DNA of 64,000 bases, taken from an alpha proteobacterium HIMB5 (lineage in GTDB: Bacteria; Pseudomonadota; Alphaproteobacteria; Pelagibacterales; Pelagibacteraceae). The notes beneath the pieces were generated by a model. The model searched no databases. It was not told the DNA's origin and saw only the letters and a program-made list of their open reading frames with translations. The stretch spans positions 372,001 to 436,000 of the forward strand of contig CP003809.1 in NCBI GenBank assembly GCA_000299095.1, read 5' to 3'. The stretch's first letter is position 1, and every line of letters starts with the position of its first letter. This document shows positions 1 through 8,200 of the stretch, one piece after another. The translations under genes and the position numbers were made by a program.

Positions 1-990
1 CTTTATGATCTAACACCTTTTTCAAAATTTGAATTAAAATCAGACAAAGCACATCAAGAATTACAAAAGATTTGCACCTCTAATATTAAACATGAAGTTG
101 GTAAATGTACTTATACTCATATGCTTAATGTGGATGGTGGTATTGAAACTGATTTAACAGTTGTTTGTGTTGGAGAAAATCATTTTAGAATTATAAGTTC
201 AGCAGCAACAAGAGAAAGAGATAAATTTCATATTAACAAACATCTATCTGAAGGTGTTGAGTTGGTAGATGTTACTGATGATTATTGTGTGTTTGGAATA
301 TTTGGTCCAAAAAGTAGATCTTTATTAAAAGGACTTACTAAAGATGATATCAGCCATGACAACTTTAAATTTGCTACTTCTAAATATATTGGAATTGAAG
401 GAATTAAAATTTGGACACAAAGATTATCTTATGTTGGTGAATTAGGTTTCGAATTATACGTTAAAACTGCTGATGCCAAAAAAATATACGAACTTCTAGT
501 AGATAAAGGTAAAGACTTTAACTTATCTAATTGTGGTATGCATGCAATGGATACTATGAGAATGGAAAGTGGATTTTTACACTGGGGGCATGATATTTCT
601 CCAGAAGAAAACCAATATCAAGCAGGTTTAAATTTTACAATTAGCTATAAAAAAGATGTAAACTTTATTGGTAAAGAGGCACTCCTAAAGATTAAAGATC
701 AAAAGATAGACAGAAAATTTGCAATGTTTACTCTAAAAGATAACAAGCCAGGAGCACCATTATTGCTTCATGATGAACCAATATATTTAGAAGATAAAAT
801 TATTGGTAGAACAACCTCAGGAAATTATTCATTTAATTTTAAAAAGAACTTAACTTTTGGATATATAAAAAATGACCACACTAATGAAGATCTACAATCT
901 AAAAATTTATTTGTAGAAGTAGAAAAGAAAAAATATCCAATTGATTTAATTACCAAGCCTTTAAAACAAACTGATTTTAAAAATAATTAA
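1..990 (+). CDS. Dimethylglycine/sarcosine dehydrogenase-type protein, C-terminal folate-binding part (partial)
   Basis: The reading frame is open from base 1, so the gene starts before the window; 329 residues are visible. They match the GcvT-like tetrahydrofolate-binding half of the dimethylglycine/sarcosine dehydrogenase family: an N-M-L-N-V-D-G-G-I type motif near visible residue 43, then a GCV_T domain and a C-terminal GCV_T_C barrel over roughly the last 100 residues (R-T-T-S-G-N segment). In this family an N-terminal FAD domain oxidises the N-methyl group and this half passes the one-carbon unit to THF. The FAD domain is outside the window, so the assignment is by family only. The stop overlaps that of the convergent BASS gene. 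The same window carries BHMT, which would produce dimethylglycine. Confidence 0.82.
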   Translation, partial: LYDLTPFSKFELKSDKAHQELQKICTSNIKHEVGKCTYTHMLNVDGGIETDLTVVCVGENHFRIISSAATRERDKFHINKHLSEGVELVDVTDDYCVFGIFGPKSRSLLKGLTKDDISHDNFKFATSKYIGIEGIKIWTQRLSYVGELGFELYVKTADAKKIYELLVDKGKDFNLSNCGMHAMDTMRMESGFLHWGHDISPEENQYQAGLNFTISYKKDVNFIGKEALLKIKDQKIDRKFAMFTLKDNKPGAPLLLHDEPIYLEDKIIGRTTSGNYSFNFKKNLTFGYIKNDHTNEDLQSKNLFVEVEKKKYPIDLITKPLKQTDFKNN

Positions 991-1838
991 GATTTATTTT
1001 TTAGAAAATAAACAAATATAAATCCAGTCACATACATTATAAATGCATATGCTCCTGTTGGGATTGCATACAAAATATCAGTGCCAAATATTTGAGTTGA
1101 TACAAAAATTGCTAAAGTACCATTTTGAAGACCACACTCTAAAGCAATACATTTTTGTTGCTTAACTCCAGATGCAAAAGTTTTAGCAAGGTAATAGGCT
1201 ATAGCCATCATTGTTAAGTTTAAAATTAAAGCAATTAAACCTGCTTGTACTATAAAGTTTATTAAGTTTTCTCTTTCTTCGTAAAATGCAGCTACAAAGA
1301 AAATTGCAAAAAATACCATGTTTAATTTGTTAAACATTTCAACTTTTGAAGCCACAAAGTTTTCTGCAAATTTTCTAATAATCATTCCAAGGAAAACAGG
1401 AACTGTTACAACCAAAAACATTTTCATAGCTATTCCAGTCATTGAAATATTTTGAGATATATTTGTAATTCCAAAAACTTCAGCAGATGTCAAAACAATT
1501 AATGGGACAGTAACTATACTAATCAAACTAATAATTGCTGTTAATGAAATTGATAAAGCAACATCACCATTAGCAAATCTTGTTAAAATATTCGATGTAA
1601 CTCCTCCTGGAGCAGCAGCTATTATCATAACTCCGATTGCAATTTCTGGTGGAGTTCTTAAAACTAAAACTAAAATGTATGCAACTATTGGAAGTATTAT
1701 TAATTGCGAAATAAGACCGACAAAAAAATCTTTAGGAGTTTTAAATACTCTTGTAAAATCTTCTAACTTTAATCCTAATCCTAATCCAAGCATTATAAGC
1801 GCAAGGATGAATGGTACTATTTTTGTAACGACTTCCAT
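987..1838 (-). CDS. Bile acid:sodium symporter family (BASS) transporter
   Basis: A 283-aa, very hydrophobic protein with about nine to ten membrane segments along its whole length, as in the SBF/BASS family. The family signature A-A-P-G-G-V-T-S-N followed by N-G-D-V-A-L-S-I-S-L-T lies near residues 75-102. Members move organic anions (bile acids, pyruvate, pantoate, sulfonated or carboxylated compounds) with sodium; the substrate here cannot be told from sequence. It is convergent with the dehydrogenase gene (4-bp overlap of the ends) and follows the two-winged-helix regulator on the same strand with a 19-bp gap, so that regulator may control it. Confidence 0.85.
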   Translation of the reverse strand: MEVVTKIVPFILALIMLGLGLGLKLEDFTRVFKTPKDFFVGLISQLIILPIVAYILVLVLRTPPEIAIGVMIIAAAPGGVTSNILTRFANGDVALSISLTAIISLISIVTVPLIVLTSAEVFGITNISQNISMTGIAMKMFLVVTVPVFLGMIIRKFAENFVASKVEMFNKLNMVFFAIFFVAAFYEERENLINFIVQAGLIALILNLTMMAIAYYLAKTFASGVKQQKCIALECGLQNGTLAIFVSTQIFGTDILYAIPTGAYAFIMYVTGFIFVYFLKNKS

Positions 1839-1857
1839 TTTTAAGTTATACTTTAGT

Positions 1858-2832
1858 TTAACTTATTTCTTCAACTAAAATTAAATTCATTATTTTTGCA
1901 ATAAAATCACTTTTTAATTTAAAATGCTTTTTTATAAGGGGAGATACTTTAAAAGGTGTAAAATCTGACAGGTAATATTGTTTTTTTTTATTCATCTTTA
2001 CCAATTTTTCGTTTTCAAGATATTTCATTTTTCTTATTACAGTTGCTCTTGGTATTTTTGTCATTTCAGAAATTGACATAATATTTAATCCAGCACCAGA
2101 GTCGGCCAATAAAGTTTCCAAATAATCATCAAATACAATCGACTCAATTTCATCTAAATTGGATTTATTTTTTTGATTGTAAACTTGATTTAAACCTAAT
2201 GTGCCCCAAATATATAATATATGTATATCCTCAAAAAATTTTTTCCAACTTATCATTAATGGCAATTGAAATTCATAAAACCATAACCAAGCTTTTGAAA
2301 ACTCATTTTGTATTTTTGTTGTGACTTCTTCTTCAGTTATTGCTTTGTGAATTAATTTTTGTTTAAATAATAATTTAGATAATTTTGCTATATATTTTGA
2401 GGTAATTCGAATTTGATTAATTGGTTTTATTAAATTGTAATTAGATCTATTCAAAATAATTTTCTTTCCTTCTTTTCTAATTACTTTTGTTTTTTCTAGC
2501 TCTAAAACTTTTCTTCGCATTGTTTCTTTTGGAAGCTCAAATTCTTTTGCTAATTCGGAAATATTAAATTCACCTATTTGAATTTCATTACGAGCGTAAT
2601 ATTGTTCATAGTTATACTTAAAACCATTTTGATCATAAAATCTTAAAGTGTTTCTCACTAAAGAGATTGCTACAAAATATTTAACTAAATCATTAAATGC
2701 CGAGTAATTTTGATGAAGCCAATTCCATTGATGGTAAACCCAGTCAGATGAAAGATAACTATAGTTGTCTATTAAACAATCATAGACGTCTTTGCTTTGA
2801 ATTCTTTTTGATATGTTGATGTCTTTTTTCAT
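1858..2832 (-). CDS. Transcriptional regulator with two winged-helix domains
   Basis: I do not recognise a named family. I chose ATG 2832 (324 aa) because the longer frame needs TTG and would run through the repeat motif at 2846-2862. Two separate winged-helix segments are visible: residues ~86-124 (S-E-L-A-K-E-F-E-L-P-K-E-T-M-R-R-K) and ~249-287 (S-I-S-E-M-T-K-I-P-R-A-T-V-I-R-K-M), both with MarR/IclR-like spacing and a following basic wing. The middle ~120 residues are aromatic-rich and have no obvious motif. The duplicated DNA-binding unit is unusual for a single chain. The paired direct repeat just upstream suggests autoregulation (inference); the downstream BASS transporter is the other likely target. 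Confidence 0.65.
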   Translation of the reverse strand: MKKDINISKRIQSKDVYDCLIDNYSYLSSDWVYHQWNWLHQNYSAFNDLVKYFVAISLVRNTLRFYDQNGFKYNYEQYYARNEIQIGEFNISELAKEFELPKETMRRKVLELEKTKVIRKEGKKIILNRSNYNLIKPINQIRITSKYIAKLSKLLFKQKLIHKAITEEEVTTKIQNEFSKAWLWFYEFQLPLMISWKKFFEDIHILYIWGTLGLNQVYNQKNKSNLDEIESIVFDDYLETLLADSGAGLNIMSISEMTKIPRATVIRKMKYLENEKLVKMNKKKQYYLSDFTPFKVSPLIKKHFKLKSDFIAKIMNLILVEEIS

Positions 2833-2845
2833 TAATATTGATGAG

Positions 2846-2894
2846 TATGACCCAAAATGAACAGCCGTCAATTTAAATATGACCCATTTTGAAC
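2846..2894. promoter_or_regulatory. Paired 17-bp direct repeat, candidate operator
   Basis: TATGACCCAAAATGAAC at 2846-2862 recurs as TATGACCCATTTTGAAC at 2878-2894. Only the central AAA/TTT differs, and the start-to-start distance is 32 bp, close to three helical turns. The first copy lies 14-30 bp upstream of the regulator start on the minus strand; the second is 45 bp before the divergent small-protein gene. Same-face direct repeats between a regulator and a divergent gene are typical operators. Binding is inferred. Confidence 0.55.
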
Positions 2895-2938
2895 TTTAGC
2901 TTTATAGATAAAATTTTCGATAAATGTTCTCATTGGTT

Positions 2939-3151
2939 ATGGCAAAAACATTTTTGAAAAAAAAAGTTGAGCAAGGTGTATCTGAAGAAGAGTTAAATAA
3001 TGAAGAGATAACACCAGATAGAGTAGACATAAACGTTCTTAAGTCTAGAATTAGAGCAGAAGAGAACAAGCACTTTAGAAGAAATCTTTACATATTTATC
3101 AGCTGCATGATTGTGATCGTTATTGCTGGTGTGTATGTGACGTATTTGTAG
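2939..3151 (+). CDS. Small membrane protein, paralog of the next gene
   Basis: A 70-aa protein of unknown function. An in-frame ATG lies 15 bases upstream; I prefer 2939 (M-A-K-T). The N-terminal ~45 residues are charged, with a D-x-N-V-L-K-S-R-I-R-A-E motif, and the C-terminal ~20 residues form one hydrophobic membrane segment, suggesting a tail-anchored protein with its charged part in the cytoplasm. The same motif and layout recur in the gene 50 bp downstream, so these are tandem duplicates. It is divergent from the two-winged-helix regulator. Confidence 0.6.
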   Translation: MAKTFLKKKVEQGVSEEELNNEEITPDRVDINVLKSRIRAEENKHFRRNLYIFISCMIVIVIAGVYVTYL

Positions 3152-3200
3152 ATTCAAAAAAATTGTTGTTTGAGTATTAAGTTCATGATTAACTTTCACT

Positions 3201-3404
3201 ATGAGAAATACAGAACTACAAACTGAAATGACTTCTCAAGATAATCTAATAGAAAAAGATTTTAATACTCCAAAAAAAGTTGATGTTAATGTTTTACTTA
3301 ACAGAGTAAGAGCTGAAAAAAACAGCGAAGTTAAAAAAAACTTAATTATAACAGCTGGAGCATTAGGAACACTTGCAGTAACTGGTATAATCGCGATTTT
3401 ATAA
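3201..3404 (+). CDS. Small membrane protein, paralog of the previous gene
   Basis: A 67-aa protein with a charged N-terminal half containing D-V-N-V-L-L-N-R-V-R-A-E and one C-terminal transmembrane segment (A-G-A-L-G-T-L-A-V-T-G-I-I-A-I-L). It shares motif and architecture with the 70-aa gene just upstream, from which it has diverged strongly elsewhere. No function can be assigned. Confidence 0.6.
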   Translation: MRNTELQTEMTSQDNLIEKDFNTPKKVDVNVLLNRVRAEKNSEVKKNLIITAGALGTLAVTGIIAIL

Positions 3405-3460
3405 GATTATAAAAGAGAATTAATATTTGATTTTAATTACAAATTGATTGTAATTAACAA

Positions 3461-4258
3461 ATGTCTCTAAAAATTTTTCCAAAAAAAAAGTACACAGCAG
3501 CAGAGATAGTTTGCAATTTATCTTCAATTAACAAAATAGACTTAGCAAACATTAAAAGAGCGCTTAATGAATTTGGTATGGTTTATTTTAGAAACCAAAA
3601 CTTAAATTCAAAACAATATTTGTCTTTTGCAAAAAAACTTGGCAAACCTGCTTTGTATCCAAGACTTAAAGGTTTAAATCAAAAGTTTCCTGAAATTACA
3701 GTTGTGCAAAGAAAGAGAAAAGACAAAGGGCCAAGTTTCGGTGAACAATTTCACACAGATTCAAGTTATACAAAAGAACCTCCAAAGTTTACTATGTTAT
3801 TTTCCAAACTTGTTCCAAGAAAAGGTTTGGCTAATACAGAATTTTCTTCGCAGTATTTAGCTTATGAAAATTTACCTAAGAAATACAAAACACAAATAAA
3901 TAAATTAAGTGGAACTTTTTCTTCTAAAGGACCTATTGCAATTACAACCATTGAACGAGTAAAAGAAAAAGGAAAACTAAATAAAGAACTTAAAGCGAAT
4001 CATAAGCTTGTAAAAACTATTGGTAAAAAGAAATCGATTTATTTTAGTGCTGGTCATTTTGTCGGTTTTAATTCACGTCAAAATAGAAAATTAAATAAGT
4101 TAGAAAAGTATTTAAAAAAACATCAGATTAAAAAAAAATTTCAATTCTCACTTGAATGGGAAAAAAACCAATTAGCTATTTGGGATAATAGATCAATGTT
4201 GCATCAAGCAACCCCATTTAATGGAAATAGAATAATGCACAGAATTACTATAAAGTAG
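3461..4258 (+). CDS. TauD/TfdA-family Fe(II)/2-oxoglutarate dioxygenase
   Basis: A 265-aa protein with the jelly-roll dioxygenase signature: H98-x-D100 in the F-H-T-D-S-S-Y motif, distal H248 in W-D-N-R-S-M-L-H-Q, and R261 near the C-terminus for 2-oxoglutarate binding. TauD relatives cleave sulfonates, aryloxy acids or small methylated compounds by hydroxylation. The substrate is not evident here; no sulfonate transporter or sulfite gene adjoins it. The TPR gene follows after 4 bp, so the two may be co-transcribed. Confidence 0.85.
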   Translation: MSLKIFPKKKYTAAEIVCNLSSINKIDLANIKRALNEFGMVYFRNQNLNSKQYLSFAKKLGKPALYPRLKGLNQKFPEITVVQRKRKDKGPSFGEQFHTDSSYTKEPPKFTMLFSKLVPRKGLANTEFSSQYLAYENLPKKYKTQINKLSGTFSSKGPIAITTIERVKEKGKLNKELKANHKLVKTIGKKKSIYFSAGHFVGFNSRQNRKLNKLEKYLKKHQIKKKFQFSLEWEKNQLAIWDNRSMLHQATPFNGNRIMHRITIK

Positions 4259-4262
4259 TAAT

Positions 4263-4808
4263 GTGCAAAGAATCTTAAAAGTAATTATAATTTTTTTTAG
4301 CTTACAAACTTTTGTTAACGCTGATCAAAAAAATTTAGATCAATTATTTCAAAAACTTAAAAGTGAAAATAATCAAAACATTGCTCGAAGTATTGAAGAT
4401 CAAATTTGGGAGTTGTGGACTACTCACAATTCAGACAACAGCCTTACTCAAATGATGAGTTATGGAACCATTTTAATGAACAACAGAAATTATGATGAGG
4501 CAAATAGAATTTTTACAAAGATAATAAATGCAGATCCTAACTGGGCTGAAGGTTGGAATAAAAGAGCAACAGTATATTACTATCAAAAAAAATATAGATT
4601 ATCTCAAGCAGACATTGATAAAGTTATTGAATTAGAGAATAGACATTTTGGAGCTTTATCTGGACAAGGAATGGTTCAAATTAAATTAGATAATTTAGAA
4701 AAAGCACTAGATAGTTATAAAAAAGTATTAGAAATTTATCCTTCAAATAAAGCAGCTCAAACTTTAGTAGATGAAATAGAAAAAACAATAAAAGAAGAAA
4801 CTATTTAA
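4263..4808 (+). CDS. Exported tetratricopeptide-repeat protein
   Basis: A 181-aa protein with a short hydrophobic N-terminal signal-like segment (residues ~5-20) and about three TPR units in residues ~60-175 (A-N-R-I-F-T-K-I-I-N-A-D-P-N-W-A-E-G-W-N is the clearest). The start is GTG at 4263. It is probably periplasmic or membrane-anchored and mediates protein contacts; no partner is indicated. Its 3' end overlaps the convergent EamA gene by 8 bp. Confidence 0.75.
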   Translation: MQRILKVIIIFFSLQTFVNADQKNLDQLFQKLKSENNQNIARSIEDQIWELWTTHNSDNSLTQMMSYGTILMNNRNYDEANRIFTKIINADPNWAEGWNKRATVYYYQKKYRLSQADIDKVIELENRHFGALSGQGMVQIKLDNLEKALDSYKKVLEIYPSNKAAQTLVDEIEKTIKEETI

Positions 4809-5682
4809 TTTTTCCTAATTGTTTTTGTCTTAAGATAATAATTAGTCCACTGATCACAATCATTACAGCTCCCAAGTATGTATTGTATTCTGGAGTTTCA
4901 TTAAAGAAAAAGTATCCATACAAAATACCCCAAAGTATTGCTGTATATCTAAATGTTGAAGTAACAGAAACTAATGCAGCTTTAATTGTTGCAACTGAAA
5001 AAATATAACCAAAGGATAAAAAGAAGGCAGATATTATTAAGATTATACTTTGCTCTAAATTAAATGAATAGATTTTATAAATTGATAAAAATCCGAAAAA
5101 AATTGTGACAACTAAGCAAGTTATAAATGCTATTTGAAGACTATTATGTTCAGTTTTCATATTTTTTGTAACTAGATCTCTTATTGATAAAAAAAGTGCT
5201 GATAGAATTGGGAATATAAAATAATAACCAAATTTTAATTCTCCTGGGTTAATTACAACAACTACACCAGCAAAACCTACTATTACCGCTGTCCATCTTT
5301 TCCATCTTACTTTTTCATTTAGAAATAAAGCTCCAAAAGTAGTCATTATTATTGGTGCCAAACTTAATAAAATATACACCATGGCAAATGGTAATTTTGC
5401 AACTCCTATAAAAAAACCAACAGCAGCTAAAGCTTCAAGAAATCCTCTTAAAGTTAATTTGTTAGATGAAAAGATTAATTTTGCATTAAATTGATTTTTA
5501 ATACTTAAGAAAATTCCAATAAATATTAAACAACATATTCCTCTTAAAAAAATTATTTGATTTAAAACTGCAAGTTCATCAAAATTTTGATAGATATGTT
5601 TGACTAAAGCATCATTGGTTGCAAATGAAAATTGAGCAATAATCATATACAAAATGCCCAGCAATTCATTGTTCAATTTCAT
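4801..5682 (-). CDS. EamA/DMT-family membrane transporter
   Basis: A 293-aa protein with about ten hydrophobic segments arranged as two five-helix halves, as in the drug/metabolite transporter superfamily. The first half ends with the typical F-L-N-E-K-V-R-W-K-R-W segment and the second has F-F-N-E-T-P-E, the usual loop of each EamA repeat. Family members export amino acids, nucleotides or other metabolites; the substrate is unknown. It may share a transcript with the small membrane protein 9 bp upstream. Confidence 0.85.
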   Translation of the reverse strand: MKLNNELLGILYMIIAQFSFATNDALVKHIYQNFDELAVLNQIIFLRGICCLIFIGIFLSIKNQFNAKLIFSSNKLTLRGFLEALAAVGFFIGVAKLPFAMVYILLSLAPIIMTTFGALFLNEKVRWKRWTAVIVGFAGVVVVINPGELKFGYYFIFPILSALFLSIRDLVTKNMKTEHNSLQIAFITCLVVTIFFGFLSIYKIYSFNLEQSIILIISAFFLSFGYIFSVATIKAALVSVTSTFRYTAILWGILYGYFFFNETPEYNTYLGAVMIVISGLIIILRQKQLGKIK

Positions 5683-5691
5683 GATTTTTAA

Positions 5692-6084
5692 TTAAATAAT
5701 ATTGTAACTTACTAGAACACCGTAAAGATAATAAAGAAGAGATCCAGCTATCATTATTTTAACAATAGCTGACCAAAACCATCCATCTCTATTTGAAGCG
5801 CTTCTCCAAAGACCTATCGTTACTATAATTGTATAGATAACAAGTATTAATATCTCTAATAAAATTGCTATAAGATATCCAAGCCCCATTCTTGAAAAAA
5901 CTTCTTCAATGACTTTTGATTTTTCTTGAGAATAATCCAGTCCAGCTGTGTCTATAGAAGCCACACCAAAATAGATCGTAGCAATCATAATTGCACCGAT
6001 TAATATTTGGTACAAAGTTCCATAGACCCAAAAGGTCATTGGTAAACTATATTCGCCTTTAGCTAATTTTGATAAAAAATTCAT
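5692..6084 (-). CDS. Small three-helix membrane protein, unknown function
   Basis: A 130-aa protein with hydrophobic segments around residues 20-42, 70-92 and 105-125. A G-L-W-R-S-A-S-N-R-D-G-W-F-W motif lies between helices two and three. I recognise no family. It lies immediately upstream of the EamA gene on the same strand. Confidence 0.6.
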   Translation of the reverse strand: MNFLSKLAKGEYSLPMTFWVYGTLYQILIGAIMIATIYFGVASIDTAGLDYSQEKSKVIEEVFSRMGLGYLIAILLEILILVIYTIIVTIGLWRSASNRDGWFWSAIVKIMIAGSLLYYLYGVLVSYNII

Positions 6085-6143
6085 ATTTTACGGCTTATAG
6101 GTATTTTGTTTTAAAAATCTACAAAATAAATTAAATATAAATT

Positions 6144-6251
6144 ATGGAATTATTTATATTTTTAGGAGCTGGTTTGTTCATTGTGTATTATTTGTTTAGA
6201 CCTATTTCAAAAATTGAAGAAAAGAATTTTAAGTCTAAGAATAATTGGTGA
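6144..6251 (+). CDS. Possible 35-aa single-pass membrane protein
   Basis: A short open frame starting M-E-L-F-I-F-L-G and ending K-S-K-N-N-W. Residues 2-18 are hydrophobic and the remainder is charged (R-P-I-S-K-I-E-E-K), the layout of a real small membrane protein. It fills the gap between two minus-strand genes. Support is only composition and position. Confidence 0.4.
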   Translation: MELFIFLGAGLFIVYYLFRPISKIEEKNFKSKNNW

Positions 6252-6265
6252 GGTGGATTTTAATA

Positions 6266-6736
6266 TTATTGGTATTTAGCTGCAGTAATAAATTCATTAA
6301 AACTTTCACACCAAATTACTACAGTATTAAATTTGCTTACATCAATATTTGAAGGAACATTTACAACAAAGTTTTCGAAACTTTTTACTTCAGCTACATA
6401 TTGAGCCATTTCTTTAATTGGTAAAAATTCATCTTCATGCTGAGTAAATTCATTTGTTAAATAAAGTTTGTAATCTGGGCCTGGAGCTATTGAACCATTC
6501 ACTGTTATTTTTTCATCAGATATAGTTACTTTTGCTTCTCCCCAATGAAAAGGATCACTTCCTCTTAAATTTTTCACAAATTCGGTTTGGTATAATGATT
6601 TATTCTCGTATTCATTAATTTTACTTATCTCAATAGATTTTGGTGCTGTTAGTATTGGTAAAAAATACACACCTAATCCAAAGCCAATAGTCAACACAAA
6701 AGAATGGGTAAATAACAATATTAAAATTTTTCTCAT
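6266..6736 (-). CDS. DM13-domain membrane-anchored protein
   Basis: A 156-aa protein with an N-terminal transmembrane segment (residues ~5-27) and a DM13 domain from ~55 to 155. Diagnostic elements are the G-P-D-Y-K-L-Y-L-T strand and the terminal V-V-I-W-C-E-S-F motif with its single conserved Cys (near residue 143). DM13 domains are thought to have redox or electron-transfer roles at the cell surface; the function is not established. Expected location is periplasmic, anchored in the inner membrane. Confidence 0.8.
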   Translation of the reverse strand: MRKILILLFTHSFVLTIGFGLGVYFLPILTAPKSIEISKINEYENKSLYQTEFVKNLRGSDPFHWGEAKVTISDEKITVNGSIAPGPDYKLYLTNEFTQHEDEFLPIKEMAQYVAEVKSFENFVVNVPSNIDVSKFNTVVIWCESFNEFITAAKYQ

Positions 6737-6789
6737 TTGAAGTTCTTGTATTCATTTTTCTCAAAAAATCACTTAAAACTTTATGTAAT

Positions 6790-7044
6790 ATGAATAAATA
6801 TTTTTTATTGATTATATTCTTAATTTTATCATCAAATTCTTTTGCAGATTCATTGGGCGCAAATAAAACAATTAACGATTATCTTTCTGACGGATATCAA
6901 TTACAGTCAATCAGTGTAATAGATCAAAGCAAATTTTTGTATAATCTTATAAACGACGGTTCAGAGGAAAAAATTTTTGAGCCAAAATTTATTAGCTGCG
7001 TTTACAATATAAACACACAATTAGCTGATTGTTTTAAACCTTAG
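6790..7044 (+). CDS. Small secreted protein, unknown function
   Basis: An 84-aa protein with a clear signal peptide (residues 1-19, ending S-N-S-F-A-D). The mature ~65 residues carry two cysteines near the C-terminus (I-S-C-V and A-D-C-F) that could form a disulfide. It is divergent from the DM13 gene, with 53 bp between the starts. No family recognised. Confidence 0.6.
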   Translation: MNKYFLLIIFLILSSNSFADSLGANKTINDYLSDGYQLQSISVIDQSKFLYNLINDGSEEKIFEPKFISCVYNINTQLADCFKP

Positions 7045-7095
7045 CAAAAAGTATATTGAAATTTAATTCAAAGCCATTATAAGTGCATTCTCTAT

Positions 7096-7172
7096 GGCGG
7101 GGTAGCTCAGTTGGTTAGAGCGCGGGACTCATAAGCCCGAGGTCAGTGGTTCGATCCCACTTCCCGCTACCA
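7096..7172 (+). tRNA. tRNA with CAU anticodon (elongator Met or Ile2)
   Basis: A 77-nt cloverleaf. The acceptor strands pair 7 bp (two G-U), T8 and A9 precede the D stem GCTC/GAGC, the anticodon CAT is at 7130-7132 in the loop CTCATAA, the T arm is AGTGG-TTCGATC-CCACT, and the encoded CCA ends at 7172. It lacks the uninterrupted GGG/CCC anticodon-stem pairs of an initiator, so it is an elongator tRNA-Met or a tRNA-Ile whose C34 is modified to lysidine. It marks the left edge of the polysaccharide island. Confidence 0.93.
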
Positions 7173-7173
7173 T

Positions 7174-7206
7174 CTCAGAAGTATTAGTTTGTTTTGTGTT
7201 TCTGAG
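7174..7206 (+). terminator. Hairpin after the tRNA, possible terminator
   Basis: CTCAGAA at 7174-7180 is repeated inverted as TTCTGAG at 7200-7206 with a 19-nt loop, starting one base after the tRNA. No T-tract follows, so it could be a 3'-end processing structure instead. Confidence 0.3.
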
Positions 7207-7296
7207 GCCTCAATCATTAAATTAGGATGTTTATAAACTTAAGTTAAAATTAATTTCTGATAGCATAATACATATAATGTTATAATTAATACACTT

Positions 7297-8082
7297 ATGG
7301 AGCCGTTAGAAAAAATAGCATTGAAATTAGGTCATCGAAAACAAGAGTTTTTTCATTTTTTTAAACATTATGATGCAACACTAAGTCATCTAAGATCTGA
7401 AAAAATTAGTTTTTTAGAAATTGGAATAGGTGGAAGTAAAGATCCAAAAGATGGAGGTCATTCTTTAAAAATATGGAGTGAATATTTTTCAAAAGCAAGT
7501 TTATATGCACTTGATCTTTATTATAAAGATTTAAAATTAAATAGTAGGATTAAAATTTTTCAAGGATCACAAATTGATAAAAAAGTTTTGGATAATATTC
7601 ACAATGTTAGTGGTGATTTTGACATAATTATAGATGATGGAAGTCATAAAAATTCTCACCAAATAGAAACATTTAAAATTCTATTTCCAAAACTGAAAAG
7701 TGGTGGCTATTACTTTATTGAAGATGTGCAAACTTCATATTATTTGAGTGATGGAGGAGATGGTTTTTATTTAAATAACAAAAAAACAGCAATCAATTTT
7801 TTTAAAACTATGATTGATAGAATACATCAAGTTGAGCATGAAAATCCTTATTCTAAACCTGACTATTATTCTAAAAATATTACAGAAATCATTTTTGTAC
7901 CTAATTTGATAATTATTAAGAAAAATGAAAATAAATCTAAAAGTCATATTTTAATTAATAATCAGAAACCCATAAAAGGACAAAGTTTATTGACCTTAAG
8001 AAAGATTTTAAAAATATTGAAGTATAATTTTCACTATATTAGGTCAAAAATTTATTATCTCATTGATTATTTTAAAATTTAA
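7297..8082 (+). CDS. SAM-dependent methyltransferase, MycE/sugar O-methyltransferase type
   Basis: A 261-aa class I methyltransferase. Motif I is F-L-E-I-G-I-G-G (near residue 43), followed by the D-P-K-x-G-G-H-S segment typical of metal-dependent macrolide-sugar O-methyltransferases (MycE/ElmMI-like). The metal/active-site acidic strand I-I-I-D-D-G-S-H and the downstream F-I-E-D-V-Q-T-S-Y motif are both present. Such enzymes methylate hydroxyls of deoxysugars, which fits the polysaccharide context. It lies alone between the tRNA and the tRNA-like relic. Confidence 0.8.
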   Translation: MEPLEKIALKLGHRKQEFFHFFKHYDATLSHLRSEKISFLEIGIGGSKDPKDGGHSLKIWSEYFSKASLYALDLYYKDLKLNSRIKIFQGSQIDKKVLDNIHNVSGDFDIIIDDGSHKNSHQIETFKILFPKLKSGGYYFIEDVQTSYYLSDGGDGFYLNNKKTAINFFKTMIDRIHQVEHENPYSKPDYYSKNITEIIFVPNLIIIKKNENKSKSHILINNQKPIKGQSLLTLRKILKILKYNFHYIRSKIYYLIDYFKI

Positions 8083-8200
8083 TTTCTATTCCAATAGTGA
8101 TCCATTAGTACTTCAATGACATTATTTCTTGACTAAGTTTCTCTAATTTGACTCAACATGATTAGAAAGGAAAGAGAACATTTACAGGACCAATTGTTCT

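Noticed and set aside
1675-1878. Open frame antisense to the BASS gene
   Set aside because: Runs through the clear coding sequence of a membrane protein on the other strand; composition is that of an antisense shadow.
2833-2871. TTG-started extension of the two-winged-helix regulator
   Set aside because: It would place coding sequence over the repeat at 2846-2862; ATG 2832 is more natural.
7297-8082. Assignment as a DNA methyltransferase of a restriction system
   Set aside because: Motifs fit sugar O-methyltransferases, and no restriction endonuclease lies nearby.
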